NCBI RefSeq assembly: GCF_017876775.1
Contig: NZ_JAGIOP010000002.1
Location: 868,001-932,000 of the forward strand
Length of the DNA: 64,000 nucleotides
Direction: 5' to 3'
Origin: Mycolicibacterium lutetiense
Lineage (GTDB): Bacteria > Actinomycetota > Actinomycetes > Mycobacteriales > Mycobacteriaceae
Every line of letters starts with the position of its first letter. Within the stretch, counting starts at the first letter, position 1. The notes beneath the pieces are model-generated. The model did not search any database and was not told the origin of the DNA. It worked only from the letters and a program-made list of their open reading frames with translations. The position numbers and the translations under genes are program-made. Shown here one piece after another: positions 28,141 to 37,390 of this stretch.

Positions 28141-29196
28141 TCACCGGATGGCTTGCAGCTCCCGATCCGCGGTTCCACGCGTATTCGCCAGCGGCGTGCT
28201 CGACTGTTCGGCCAGATCATTGGCCTGAGCCAGCAGCTCACCCAGTTGCAGCGGGTACACGGCCTCACCGCCGGCAACCAACTCGGCGATCATTGTCGCA
28301 TCGCACCAACGGTGCCCGTGAATGTAGTGCCGTTCCAGCGTCGTGCGCCCGGTTGCCGACGGCTCGAACCGGGTGGTCCGGTGGATGAAGTAGAACTCCT
28401 CGCTGCGGATCACCGAGGCGTTGAAGTCGATGACGGCCTCGCGCCGCCACACCGGCCCGACCAGCTCGGCCGCCGACGCCCGCAACCCCGTCTCCTCGGC
28501 GAGCTCACGCACCGCAGCCGCCGCCATGTCCTCGTCCTTGCGGACAGCGCCGCCGACGGTGAACCACCACCGCGGAGCCCCGTCCGGATTGTCCATAGCC
28601 GGGTCGCTACCGTGCAGCAGCAACACCGCGCCCGTCTCGTCGAGCAGCACCACACGTGCGGAGGTCCGACGGCTCACCGGGTTCGCCTCGGCTTGGGAGT
28701 CCGGACGTTCGACGATCTCGAAATAGGTTGGCAACGGAGCGGTTCCACCAAGTCGAAGTGCCCGCACCATCGGGCGCTCCCGCAGCGCCAGGGTGTCGCG
28801 GACGGCATCGTTGTGGAATCGCCGCGCCAGCAGCACCCGCGCTTCGGCATCGGCAAGCTCGGCGACCAGCGCCACCGGAAGCTCGGCAGGGTCAACCGCG
28901 GCCAGTGCGGCAGAAAGTTCGTTCTCGGCGGCCTCACGTGCCGGACGCGAGGCCCGCTCGGCTGAGTCCGCCAGCTTCGCAAGACGTTTGCCCTCAGGAG
29001 CGCCGGCGTAGGCATCGACCGCGACGGCGCGGGCCACGACGGCGCGACGAGCCAGAGCGCTGTCCAGCGCCTGCCAGGACAGGTCGTAGCGCACGTGGAG
29101 CCGATCGAGCCGATTGGCGGTCTGATACGCCCACCCGCCGACGAGCAGCAGGAGGACCAGCGCGGTCACCGCCGCGATCACTATCCAGATGGCCAT
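28141..29196 (-). CDS. Membrane-anchored Nudix hydrolase with LemA-like N-terminus
   Basis: The 351-residue protein has a signal-anchor helix (residues 3-22). A long helical, Ala/Arg-rich region of about 120 residues follows whose beginning (Ala-Asn-Arg-Leu-Asp-Arg-Leu through Ala-Leu-Ala-Arg-Arg) resembles LemA coiled coils. A Nudix domain then occupies about residues 180-320. The Nudix box is complete: Gly, five residues, Glu, seven residues, Arg-Glu-Leu-Ala-Glu-Glu-Thr-Gly-Leu. It should cleave a nucleoside-diphosphate-linked substrate. Two bases separate it from pimA, as with Rv2609c in M. tuberculosis. Confidence 0.9.
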   Translation of the reverse strand: MAIWIVIAAVTALVLLLLVGGWAYQTANRLDRLHVRYDLSWQALDSALARRAVVARAVAVDAYAGAPEGKRLAKLADSAERASRPAREAAENELSAALAAVDPAELPVALVAELADAEARVLLARRFHNDAVRDTLALRERPMVRALRLGGTAPLPTYFEIVERPDSQAEANPVSRRTSARVVLLDETGAVLLLHGSDPAMDNPDGAPRWWFTVGGAVRKDEDMAAAAVRELAEETGLRASAAELVGPVWRREAVIDFNASVIRSEEFYFIHRTTRFEPSATGRTTLERHYIHGHRWCDATMIAELVAGGEAVYPLQLGELLAQANDLAEQSSTPLANTRGTADRELQAIR

Positions 29197-29198
29197 GT

Positions 29199-30323
29199 CT
29201 AGTCGCCCACCTGTACTTTCACCCCGGCACTGGCCACCGTCTCGTACACCCGCATGATCTGGCCGGCCACCACCGACCAGTCGTAGCGCGCCACCCGCTC
29301 GGTGGCCGCCTCGATGTACCGCTCCCGCCGTGCGTCGTCCCCGAGCACCTCGATCAGCGCATCGGCCAGGGCGTCGGCATCGCCGACCGGCACCAACCGG
29401 CCGGCCTGGCCGGCGTCGAGCACCCGACTGAACGCATCCAGCTCGCTGGCCACCACGGCTGTCCCGGCTGCCATCGCCTCCACCAGCACGATGCCGAAGC
29501 TCTCCCCGCCGAGATTCGGTGCGCAGTAGACGTCGGCGCTGCGCATCGCGGCAGCCTTGGCGTCGTCGTCGACCTGCCCCAGGAAACGCAGATGCCCGGC
29601 CAGCTCGCCGGCTTCCTCCCGCAGCTCGTCCTCGTCGCCGCGGCCCACGACCAGAATCTCGACATCGGCGAAGTGCCGCACCAGCTTCGGCAGCGCACCG
29701 AGCAACACCGGCATGCCCTTGCGGGGTTCGTCGAACCGGCCGAGGAACAGCACACTACGACCGGGCCGCGGATAACCCTCCAGCCGCGGCGCATTCGCGA
29801 ACGAGGGCACGTCGACCCCGTTGGGGATCTCGACCGCATCCGAGCCGAGCGCCTCCATCTGCCAGCGACGGGCCAGGTCCGACACCGCGATGCGGCCGAC
29901 GATCTTCTCGTGGAAGGGTCGCAGCAATCCCTGAAACACGCTGAGTGTCAACGATTTCGTCGTCGACGTGTGAAACGTCGCCACGATCGGCCCCTCGGCG
30001 GCCTGCAGCGCCAGCATGGAGAGGCTGGGCGCATTGGGCTCGTGCAGGTGCAGCACATCGAAGTCACCCTCGGCGATCCACTTCTTGACCTTGCGGTGGG
30101 TGGCCGGCCCGAACCGCAACCGGGCCACCGAGCCGTTGTACGGAATCGGGACGGCCTTGCCGCCCGACACCACATAGTCGGGCAGCTTCACATCGGGTGA
30201 CGACGGCGCCAGGACGCTGACGTAGTGTCCGCCCGCGCGCATCACCTCGGCCAGTTGCAGCACATGGGATTGCACTCCGCCCGGCACATCGAACGAATAC
30301 GGGCAGACCATCCCGATACGCAT
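29199..30323 (-). CDS. pimA: Phosphatidylinositol alpha-mannosyltransferase PimA
   Basis: PimA transfers the first mannose from GDP-mannose to phosphatidylinositol on the inner face of the membrane, the first step of PIM, lipomannan and lipoarabinomannan synthesis. The 374-residue GT4 protein begins Met-Arg-Ile-Gly-Met-Val-Cys-Pro-Tyr with the Gly-Gly-Val-Gln acceptor loop. It has Leu-His-Glu-Pro and ends with the donor motif Gly-Gly-Glu-Ser-Phe-Gly-Ile-Val-Leu-Val-Glu-Ala. GGAG six bases before ATG 30323 sets the start. It follows patA by 34 bp. Confidence 0.97.
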   Translation of the reverse strand: MRIGMVCPYSFDVPGGVQSHVLQLAEVMRAGGHYVSVLAPSSPDVKLPDYVVSGGKAVPIPYNGSVARLRFGPATHRKVKKWIAEGDFDVLHLHEPNAPSLSMLALQAAEGPIVATFHTSTTKSLTLSVFQGLLRPFHEKIVGRIAVSDLARRWQMEALGSDAVEIPNGVDVPSFANAPRLEGYPRPGRSVLFLGRFDEPRKGMPVLLGALPKLVRHFADVEILVVGRGDEDELREEAGELAGHLRFLGQVDDDAKAAAMRSADVYCAPNLGGESFGIVLVEAMAAGTAVVASELDAFSRVLDAGQAGRLVPVGDADALADALIEVLGDDARRERYIEAATERVARYDWSVVAGQIMRVYETVASAGVKVQVGD

Positions 30324-30357
30324 GGCTAGCTCCGTCGCCTCTTCGCGCAAGCGCTCA

Positions 30358-31269
30358 TCAGGTGGTACCCAGTCGGGCGCGACGTTCATCGGACAGATCG
30401 GCCAGCCACTGCGGCTGCAGCATGTGCCAGTCGGCGGGGTGTGCCGCGATGTTCGCCTCGAACCGGTTGGCCAACTGCTGGATCACCACCGACACGTCCC
30501 CCGACGAGGTGTCGAGTGCGTCGAAAATCTCGACCACGCAATCCTCACCGTCGTAGTGGACATGCGCCGGATGCAGCGGGGCGCCCGTCTCGATCGCCAG
30601 CCTGGCGGGCCCGGCGGGCATCCGGGTGGGCTCGCCGAAGAAATCGACCTCCACCCCGTGACGGGTGAGGTCCCGGTCAGCCATCAGGCAGACGAACATG
30701 TTGTCCCGCAACCGGTCCGAGAGCACCTCGAACGGCGGGCGCTCCCCACCGGACAGCGGGAACACCTCGAATCCGAGGCTCTCCCGGTAGTCGATGAAAC
30801 GCCGATACAGCGACTCGGGTTTCAGCCGTTCGGCGACGGTCGCGAAGGTGCCGAACTGCTGGGCCAGCCACACTCCGGCCATGTCCCAGTTCCCGCTGTG
30901 CGGCAGCGCCAGCACGGCGCCTCGGCCCGCCTTCTTGGCAGCCCGGAGCTTGTCTGCGCCGACGAACACCTCGTCAAGACGCTTGGCCACGGCGGTCAGG
31001 TCCATCGATGGCAGCCGGAACGCCTCGCGCCAGTACCGGGCGTAGGAGGCCAGTGCCGCCCGCATCAGATCGTCCGACACCTCGGCCGGAGGCACCCCGA
31101 CCACCCGGGCCAGGTTCTTGCGCAGCTGCTGCGGCCCACCGCCGCGGGAGGCATAGAGGGCACCCGCGTCGAACACGTTGCGCGCCACGAACTCCGGCAT
31201 CGAGCGAACGAGCTGCCACCCTGCCGCGTAACCCAGATCGGTCACCTGCCCGGACAACGGAATGTTCAC
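30358..31269 (-). CDS. patA: Phosphatidylinositol mannoside acyltransferase PatA
   Basis: PatA moves a palmitoyl group from palmitoyl-CoA to the 6-position of the mannose in PIM1/PIM2. The 303-residue product belongs to the LpxL-like acyltransferase group, with the catalytic His124-X4-Asp129 motif (Pro-His-Ser-Gly-Asn-Trp-Asp) and a later Glu in Pro-Leu-Ser-Gly-Gly-Glu-Arg. GTG 31269 overlaps the pgsA stop as GTGA. It is positioned between pgsA and pimA, so the first three PIM enzymes are coexpressed. Confidence 0.95.
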   Translation of the reverse strand: MNIPLSGQVTDLGYAAGWQLVRSMPEFVARNVFDAGALYASRGGGPQQLRKNLARVVGVPPAEVSDDLMRAALASYARYWREAFRLPSMDLTAVAKRLDEVFVGADKLRAAKKAGRGAVLALPHSGNWDMAGVWLAQQFGTFATVAERLKPESLYRRFIDYRESLGFEVFPLSGGERPPFEVLSDRLRDNMFVCLMADRDLTRHGVEVDFFGEPTRMPAGPARLAIETGAPLHPAHVHYDGEDCVVEIFDALDTSSGDVSVVIQQLANRFEANIAAHPADWHMLQPQWLADLSDERRARLGTT

Positions 31270-31913
31270 GGGGCCCCCGGGGGTTGAATCGGATCCATGG
31301 CGCCCGCCGACGTGCGCACTGCGTGCAGTCGCTGCGCCACGGTGATCACACTGGCCACGGCCAGCAGCCATACCGCGACGTGCAGCAGCCACGGCACATG
31401 CAGCCACGGCACCCCCGACAGCCCCGCGCCGACGAGCACGATCACCAGTCGCTCCGGGCGTTCGATGATGCCGCCGTCACCGCGCAGGCCACTGGCTTCA
31501 GCGCGGGCCTTGATGTACGAGATCACCTGTGAGGTCACCAGGCAGATGAGGATCGCGACCACGAGCGTCGGGTTGTGCATGCCGAACGCCGCCCACCACA
31601 GCAGGCCGGCGAATATCGCGCCGTCGGCGATGCGGTCGCATGCCGCGTCCAGCACGGCACCGAACCGGGTGCCCCCACCGCGTTCACGGGCCATTGCCCC
31701 GTCGAGCATGTCGGCGAGGACGAAGACGAACACGGCGAACGCGCCCCACCACAACTGCCCCATCGGGAAGAGTGTCAGCGCGGCGGTCACCGTTCCGGCG
31801 GTGCCGACGATGGTGACGATGTCGGGGGTCAGGCCCGCGCGCAGCGCCGCCTTGGCCACCGGCCGCGACAACTTCGCGTAGGCCGCCCGGCTCATCAGAA
31901 AGAGATTGCTCAC
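31266..31913 (-). CDS. pgsA: Phosphatidylinositol (phosphate) synthase PgsA
   Basis: This CDP-alcohol phosphotransferase makes phosphatidylinositol phosphate from CDP-diacylglycerol and inositol phosphate. The 215-residue product has about six membrane helices and the full signature Asp-Gly-X2-Ala-Arg-X8-Gly-X3-Asp-X3-Asp in Met-Leu-Asp-Gly-Ala-Met-Ala-Arg onward. GTG 31913 is preferred over ATG 31928 because it gives the same 4-base GTGA overlap seen at the neighbouring junctions and starts Ser-Asn-Leu-Phe-Leu-Met-Ser-Arg as in relatives. Confidence 0.95.
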   Translation of the reverse strand: MSNLFLMSRAAYAKLSRPVAKAALRAGLTPDIVTIVGTAGTVTAALTLFPMGQLWWGAFAVFVFVLADMLDGAMARERGGGTRFGAVLDAACDRIADGAIFAGLLWWAAFGMHNPTLVVAILICLVTSQVISYIKARAEASGLRGDGGIIERPERLVIVLVGAGLSGVPWLHVPWLLHVAVWLLAVASVITVAQRLHAVRTSAGAMDPIQPPGAP

Positions 31914-32509
31914 GGCTGGCGTGCCCATTCGGTCGCCAACAGTTCCCGAGTCTCACTCAGCAACTGCGGAATGACCTTGGCGCCACCGATGATCGTGATG
32001 AAGTTCGCGTCGCCGCCCCAGCGGGGCACCACGTGCATGTGCAGGTGCTCGGCCAGCGATCCGCCGGCCGAGACACCTAGGTTCAGCCCCACGTTGAACC
32101 CGTGCGGGCGCGACACGGCCTTGATGACGCGAATCGCCTTCTGCGTGAACGCCATCAGTTCAGCGCTCTCGGCCTCGGTGAGGTCCTCCAGCTCCGACAC
32201 CCGCCGGTACGGCACCACCATGAGGTGGCCCGGGTTGTACGGGTAGAGGTTGAGCACGGCATACACCAGCTCACCGCGGGCGACCATGAGCCCGTCCTCG
32301 TCGGACATCTGGGGGATGTCGGTGAACGGCTGGGAGGATGAGGTCGACCCGGCAGAATCCTCGGAGCCGGCCCCCTTCACCGCATTGACGATGTAGCTCA
32401 TCCGGTGTGGCGTCCACAGCCGCTGCAGGTGGTCCGGCTTGCCGACGCCATGGTCGATGATGGCGTCTCCGCCGCCGTGGTCGACGGTCGACCGCTCGTC
32501 GCCGGTCAC
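31910..32509 (-). CDS. HIT-family hydrolase/Ap4A phosphorylase-like
   Basis: The 199-residue product has the histidine triad His-Leu-His-Met-His-Val-Val near residue 150, preceded by [10 protein letters not shown]. It corresponds to Rv2613c, a diadenosine tetraphosphate phosphorylase, which is known biochemistry for that family member. GTG 32509 overlaps the thrS stop as GTGA and gives an N-terminus leading to Leu-Gln-Arg-Leu-Trp-Thr-Pro. Aminoacyl-tRNA synthetases produce Ap4A as a by-product, so its place after thrS makes sense. Confidence 0.93.
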   Translation of the reverse strand: MTGDERSTVDHGGGDAIIDHGVGKPDHLQRLWTPHRMSYIVNAVKGAGSEDSAGSTSSSQPFTDIPQMSDEDGLMVARGELVYAVLNLYPYNPGHLMVVPYRRVSELEDLTEAESAELMAFTQKAIRVIKAVSRPHGFNVGLNLGVSAGGSLAEHLHMHVVPRWGGDANFITIIGGAKVIPQLLSETRELLATEWARQP

Positions 32510-34566
32510 TGGCTGGTTCCCACCGTGACCAGCTCGGCCGTCGGCACCGCATTGTTGCGGTCGGCGATCCACTTCACGATCGCCTCCACTGCCTCATCGC
32601 GGGGCACGCCGTTGATCTGGGTGCGGTCCCCGAACCGGAAGCTCACCGCGCCGGCTTCGAGATCCGTGCCCCCGGCCAGCAGCATGAACGGCACCTTCTG
32701 GTTGGTGTGGTTGACGATCTTCTTCGCCATCCGGTCATCGCTGCCGTCGACCTCGACCCGCACGCCGCGCGACTTCAGTTGGGCGGCAACGTCATACAGG
32801 TAGTCCAGGTGGGCATCGGCGACCGGGATGCCGACCACCTGCACCGGCGCCAGCCAGGCCGGGAATGCGCCCGCGTAGTGCTCGGTGAGCACTCCGAAGA
32901 AGCGCTCGATCGAACCGAACAGGGCGCGGTGGATCAGCACCGGGCGCTGCCTGCTGCCGTCCGCGGCGGTGTACTCGAGCTCGAAGCGGTCGGGCATGTT
33001 GAAGTCCAGCTGGATCGTCGACATCTGCCAGTTGCGACCCAGCGCGTCCTTGACCTGAACCGAGATCTTGGGGCCGTAGAACGCCGCGCCACCCGGATCC
33101 GGCACCAGATTCAGGCCCGAGGCCTCGGCCACCGACCGCAGAGTCTCGGTGGCCTCGTCCCACATCTCGTCGGAGCCCACGTACTTGTCGGGATTCTTGG
33201 TGGACAGCTCCAGGTAGTAATCGTTCAGCCCGTAATCGGCGAGCAGATCGAGCACGAACTGCAGCAGCGAGATCAGCTCGCCGCGCATCTGCTCCCGCGT
33301 GGTGTAGATGTGCGCATCGTCCTGGGTCATGCCGCGCACCCGGGTCAGCCCGTGCACCACGCCGGACTTCTCGTAGCGGTACACCGACCCGAATTCGAAC
33401 AGCCGCAACGGAAGTTCGCGGTACGAGCGGCCGCGGGCCCGGTAGATCAGGTGGTGCATCGGGCAGTTCATCGGCTTGAGGTAGTAGTCCTGCCCGGGCT
33501 TGCGTACCGTGCCGTCGTCGTTGTATTCCGCGTCGATGTGCATCGGCGGGTACATGCCGTCGGCGTACCACTCCAGGTGGCCCGACGTGATGTAGAGGTG
33601 TTCCTTGGTGATGTGGGGGGTGTTGACGAACTCGTAGCCGGCTTCGGAATGCTTGCGCCGCGAGTAGTCCTCCAACTCCTTGCGGATCACACCGCCCTTG
33701 GGGTGGAAGACCGGCAGACCGGAGCCGAGCTCGTCGGGGAAGCTGAACAGGTCCAGCTCGACACCGAGCTTGCGGTGATCGCGGCGCTGCGCCTCCTCGA
33801 TCAGCTCCAGGTGACGGTCGAGCGCCTCCTGCGACTCCCAGGCGGTGCCGTAGACGCGCTGCAGGCTGGCGTTGTTCTGGTCGCCGCGCCAGTACGCGGC
33901 GCTGCTGCGGGTCAGTTTGAAGGCCGGGATGTACTTGGTGGTCGGGATGTGCGGGCCGCGGCACAGGTCACCCCACACCCGTTCCTTGGTGCGGGCGTTG
34001 AGGTTGTCGTACGCGGTGAGCTCGTCGCCGCCGACCTCCATCACCTCCGGGTCGTCGGCACCGGACTTGTCGTCGACCAGCTCGAGCTTGTAGGGCTCGC
34101 CGGCCAGCTCCTCGCGCGCCTGATCCTTGGATTCGTAGACGCGCCGGGAGAACAGTTGACCGTCCTTGACGATCTTCTGCATCCGCTTCTCGAGCTTGTT
34201 CAGGTCCTCGGGCGTGAACGGCTCGGCGACGGCGAAGTCGTAGTAGAAGCCATCGGTGATCGGCGGACCGATACCCAGTTTGGCCTGTGGGAACAGGTCC
34301 TGTACGGCCTGGGCCAGCACGTGGGCGCACGAGTGCCGGAGCACGCTGCGGCCGTCGTCGGTGTTGGCCGCCACCGGCGTCACCTCGACATCGGTGTCCG
34401 GGGTCCAAGACAGGTCCCGAAGTCGCCCCTCGGCGTCGCGCACCACCACGATCGCGTCCGGGGTCCCGCGACTGGGCAGATCCGCCTCACGCACCGCCGC
34501 GCCGGCGGTAGTCCCGGCCGCGACCCGGATCGGTGCGGCGGGGGCTGGGCTGGGGGCGGCGCTCAT
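32506..34566 (-). CDS. thrS: Threonine--tRNA ligase
   Basis: ThrS charges tRNA-Thr. The 686-residue product contains an N-terminal TGS-like domain, the editing domain with His-Ser-Cys-Ala-His-Val-Leu-Ala and Cys-Arg-Gly-Pro-His. The class II core has the zinc Cys in Met-Asn-Cys-Pro-Met-His-His and motif 2 Phe-Arg-equivalent [10 protein letters not shown]. An anticodon-binding domain completes the protein. ATG 34566 is preferred; GGAG lies eight bases upstream. No T-box leader is visible in the 74 bases before it. It heads the leftward operon running to pdxT. Confidence 0.97.
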   Translation of the reverse strand: MSAAPSPAPAAPIRVAAGTTAGAAVREADLPSRGTPDAIVVVRDAEGRLRDLSWTPDTDVEVTPVAANTDDGRSVLRHSCAHVLAQAVQDLFPQAKLGIGPPITDGFYYDFAVAEPFTPEDLNKLEKRMQKIVKDGQLFSRRVYESKDQAREELAGEPYKLELVDDKSGADDPEVMEVGGDELTAYDNLNARTKERVWGDLCRGPHIPTTKYIPAFKLTRSSAAYWRGDQNNASLQRVYGTAWESQEALDRHLELIEEAQRRDHRKLGVELDLFSFPDELGSGLPVFHPKGGVIRKELEDYSRRKHSEAGYEFVNTPHITKEHLYITSGHLEWYADGMYPPMHIDAEYNDDGTVRKPGQDYYLKPMNCPMHHLIYRARGRSYRELPLRLFEFGSVYRYEKSGVVHGLTRVRGMTQDDAHIYTTREQMRGELISLLQFVLDLLADYGLNDYYLELSTKNPDKYVGSDEMWDEATETLRSVAEASGLNLVPDPGGAAFYGPKISVQVKDALGRNWQMSTIQLDFNMPDRFELEYTAADGSRQRPVLIHRALFGSIERFFGVLTEHYAGAFPAWLAPVQVVGIPVADAHLDYLYDVAAQLKSRGVRVEVDGSDDRMAKKIVNHTNQKVPFMLLAGGTDLEAGAVSFRFGDRTQINGVPRDEAVEAIVKWIADRNNAVPTAELVTVGTSQ

Positions 34567-34640
34567 CGGGGAGTCTCCTACCATGCGAGGGCTAATGCGA
34601 ACGCTGACATGTTATCGGGGTGGGCCATCGAGGTTGCTGA

Positions 34641-35060
34641 TCAGGACCCCAACCCGATCGGGCTCTTGAGCCACTGCTGCTCCAGTCCGACCAGTCCGGC
34701 GCTCCAACCGACCACGCCGAACAGCCACAGCGTGCCCAGCACGACCAGTCCGGTGAACACCGCGCTGACCCCCTTGACCGCGATGTGCTGGCGATCGAAC
34801 CACGCCATCACCGTGTCGTAGCGGGCCCGGACGTAGCGCAGCGCCCGCTTGGCGAAGGCGAATTCGCTGGCCAGGATCGCCAAGCCCAGAAACACGATGG
34901 CCCAACCGGGACCGGGGTACGGGATCGCCACGATGCCGACGGCCAGCACGAGTGTGCCGATGACACCGACGACGATCCGGTAGGTGAATTCGGCGGCCGG
35001 GCGTGACCGCAACCCTTCCCGCCAGCGCGTCCAGCGCTGCTTCACCGCGGCCGGATTCAT
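34641..35060 (-). CDS. PGPGW-motif membrane protein (TIGR02611-like)
   Basis: The 139-residue protein has three membrane helices. Between the first two is Pro-Tyr-Pro-Gly-Pro-Gly-Trp, the hallmark of the putative transmembrane PGPGW family, of unknown function. The ATG at 35060 overlaps the thioesterase stop as ATGA, so the two are translated together. It lies 74 bp upstream of thrS on the same strand. Confidence 0.85.
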   Translation of the reverse strand: MNPAAVKQRWTRWREGLRSRPAAEFTYRIVVGVIGTLVLAVGIVAIPYPGPGWAIVFLGLAILASEFAFAKRALRYVRARYDTVMAWFDRQHIAVKGVSAVFTGLVVLGTLWLFGVVGWSAGLVGLEQQWLKSPIGLGS

Positions 35061-35689
35061 GGCTGTCCCGGCTTGAGCCGGACGAACAACGCCTCGGCCT
35101 CGGCGAGCACGTCGTCGCCGTCGAGCAGCCGTCCCTCGACGAAGATCTTGCGGCCCTCGATGCGGTCGATACCGGCCTGCACCTGCAGTTCTTTCCCGAT
35201 CGGAACGATCCGGCGGTAGTTGACATGCAGATATGCGGTGCGCTGATACATGCTGCCGGTCAATTTGGCGGCGGTGTAACCCAGCAGCGAATCGAACAGG
35301 AGCGCCAGCGACCCGCCGTGCACCGCGCCGTTGCGGCCCAGGTGAAAACGCCGGAAGTGGGCGGTTCCGGCGATTCGGTTGTCGTCGGTCCGTTCCAGGT
35401 GCACCGGCACGTTGGTGACGTTGCCCCGGTTGGGCAGGTCCATCCGCCGACCGGACGGTGAATTCCATTCGTCGGCCTCATACGGCGCCAGCAGCGCCGA
35501 CACCTGCTCGATCAGATCGGCCGCCTGGGTGATCACCGCATCGGGGGCGTCGGCGCTCCGAGCGTGGTCCTGCAGGGTGCGAACGGCCTCGATGAATCGG
35601 CCGTAATCGGGGCCGCCGCGATCGGTGGGGTCGGGCGGGTTGAACCCTCCGCCGAGGTGCGTGCCGGCGGTGTCGTTTTCTGGGGCCAC
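35057..35689 (-). CDS. PaaI-type hot-dog thioesterase
   Basis: The 210-residue protein has an N-terminal helical part and then a single hot-dog domain. The domain carries Asn-Gly-Ala-Val-His-Gly-Gly-Ser-Leu-Ala, the active-site loop of PaaI-like acyl-CoA thioesterases. The substrate is unknown. GTG 35689 is the start, 20 bp from the divergent DUF1990 gene. Confidence 0.87.
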   Translation of the reverse strand: MAPENDTAGTHLGGGFNPPDPTDRGGPDYGRFIEAVRTLQDHARSADAPDAVITQAADLIEQVSALLAPYEADEWNSPSGRRMDLPNRGNVTNVPVHLERTDDNRIAGTAHFRRFHLGRNGAVHGGSLALLFDSLLGYTAAKLTGSMYQRTAYLHVNYRRIVPIGKELQVQAGIDRIEGRKIFVEGRLLDGDDVLAEAEALFVRLKPGQP

Positions 35690-35709
35690 ACCGCCACCGT
35701 AAAGGTGCC

Positions 35710-36219
35710 ATGGTGGTGGACGTGAAACTGGACGACCTGGCCCGGCTGCCCCTGACCTATCCGGAGGTAGGCGCCACGGCCGGCGATCTGCCCGCGGGCT
35801 ACCGCCACACTAGGGCGGCGGCGGAGATCGGTACCGGCCGCGACCGCTTCGAGCAGGCCGGCGCGGACGTGCTGCGGTGGGGTATGCAACGCGGCGCGGG
35901 CCTGCGGGTGCAGGCCACCACCGAGGCCGCCGCGGTGGGCACCGAACTGGTCGTCCGGCTCGGACCCGTACCGGCGCCGTGCCGGGTGGTCTATGTGCTC
36001 GACGAAACCGACCGGCGGGGCTTCGCCTACGGCACGCTGGCCGGCCATCCCGAATCGGGTGAGGAGCTGTTCTCGGTCCGGTATGACCCGGCGACCGGCA
36101 CCGTGCACGCCGAGGTGGTCGCGTTCTCCCGGCCGGCCACATGGTGGAGCCGGTTGGGCGGCCCGGTGACACAGCTGCTCCAGCGGGTCGTGACGCGCCG
36201 GTATCTCAGCGGCATCTGA
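35710..36219 (+). CDS. DUF1990-family protein
   Basis: The 169-residue product matches the DUF1990 pattern: Thr-Tyr-Pro-Glu-Val-Gly near the start, a Gly-Tyr-Arg-His motif, Tyr-Gly-Thr-Leu-Ala-Gly-His-Pro-Glu-Ser-Gly-Glu-Glu in the core, and a C-terminal Phe-Ser-Arg-Pro-Ala. Function is unknown; the fold is thought to be a lipocalin-like or START-like barrel. M. tuberculosis has a homologue in the same neighbourhood. It faces the PaaI-type gene divergently across 20 bp. Confidence 0.85.
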   Translation: MVVDVKLDDLARLPLTYPEVGATAGDLPAGYRHTRAAAEIGTGRDRFEQAGADVLRWGMQRGAGLRVQATTEAAAVGTELVVRLGPVPAPCRVVYVLDETDRRGFAYGTLAGHPESGEELFSVRYDPATGTVHAEVVAFSRPATWWSRLGGPVTQLLQRVVTRRYLSGI

Positions 36220-36322
36220 AGTCCGACCTGTGGAGGCCCTGCTTCATCTGCCGCGAGATTCAGTCGCAGTCGATTCTGCTTCTCGCCTCATAGTCGCCGC
36301 CAATCAGCTTCAATGACGCCCT

Positions 36323-37390
36323 ATGACATATCGGGTAATTCAGTGGGGCACCGGCGCGGTCGGGGTCGAGGCGCTGGCGGCTGTCCTGGACGACCGCCCC
36401 GACCTCGACCTGGTCGGGGTGCGGGTGTACTCCGACGCCAAGGACGGTGTCGACGTCGGCGAACTGCTGGGCCGGCCGCCGGTCGGCGTCCTCGCCACCA
36501 CCGATGTCGAGGCCATTCTCGGACTGGACGCCGACTGTGTCATCTACACACCGCGGATCACGAATCTGGAAGACGTATGCGCGCTGCTGGCCGGCGGCAA
36601 GAACGTGGTGACGACAGCGTTTCTGTTCCACCCCCGGCGCCTGCCCGATGCCGACCGCGAGCGACTGCTGGCGGCCTGCACCGCGGGCGGGACGACGGTG
36701 CACGGCGGCGGGCTGAACCCCGGCAACCTGTCAGGCGCGCTGCCGTTGGTGCTGTCCGGAATGAGTCGGCGGATCGACAAGATCACGCTGCAGGAGCGCG
36801 CCGACTGGTCCGATTACGACAGCACACACATCACGTTCGACAACATGTCGTTCGGCCGGCCGGTGGATGAGATACGCGTCGATGGCACCGAGTTCCTGGC
36901 ATTCAACAACGAATTGTTCAGCGAGCAGGTGTGGCTGCTGGCCGATGCTTTGGGTGCCGATATCGACGAGGTCACCTCGTCGGTGGAGGCCGTGCCCGCC
37001 CGTCACGACCACCAGATCTTCGACCACGTGCTGACTGCCGGCACCACAGCGGGGCAACGGTGGAACTGGGTCGGAGTGCGAGACGGCGAGCCGCTCATCG
37101 AGATCGAGACCTTGTGGACCGTGGGCAACGAGTACCCCGACCAGTGGCCGCGACCCAAGCACGGCTGGACGTTGACCATCGAGGGCGATCCGTCCATGCA
37201 GACCCACTTCTTCAGTCTGGCCAGCTTTACCCGCGAGGCCACGATGGCCGAGCACGTGCGAGCGGCCAATGTCGCCACCGCGATGCAGGTCCTCAATGCC
37301 GTGCCCGAGGTGTGCGACGCCGAACCCGGGTTCGCCACGCTCGCGACGCTGCCATTGATCCGCAGCCACACCGGGTTTCGGCGGCAGTGA
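36323..37390 (+). CDS. DapB-like NAD(P)-dependent dehydrogenase
   Basis: The 355-residue product starts with the dinucleotide motif Gln-Trp-Gly-Thr-Gly-Ala-Val-Gly. It resembles the dihydrodipicolinate reductase-like proteins common in mycobacteria and 2,4-diaminopentanoate dehydrogenases. The central Gly-Gly-Gly-Leu-Asn-Pro-Gly is conserved in that group. It is longer than true DapB (about 245 residues), so lysine synthesis is unlikely; the substrate is unknown. It ends directly against the convergent SDR stop. Confidence 0.85.
   Translation: MTYRVIQWGTGAVGVEALAAVLDDRPDLDLVGVRVYSDAKDGVDVGELLGRPPVGVLATTDVEAILGLDADCVIYTPRITNLEDVCALLAGGKNVVTTAFLFHPRRLPDADRERLLAACTAGGTTVHGGGLNPGNLSGALPLVLSGMSRRIDKITLQERADWSDYDSTHITFDNMSFGRPVDEIRVDGTEFLAFNNELFSEQVWLLADALGADIDEVTSSVEAVPARHDHQIFDHVLTAGTTAGQRWNWVGVRDGEPLIEIETLWTVGNEYPDQWPRPKHGWTLTIEGDPSMQTHFFSLASFTREATMAEHVRAANVATAMQVLNAVPEVCDAEPGFATLATLPLIRSHTGFRRQ

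Noticed and set aside
34567..34640. T-box riboswitch before thrS
   Set aside because: The gap is only 74 bases, with no TGGNACCGCG-type T-box sequence or terminator.
36323..37390. Gene as dapB of lysine synthesis
   Set aside because: The protein is about 110 residues longer than DapB and matches the separate mycobacterial DapB-like group.
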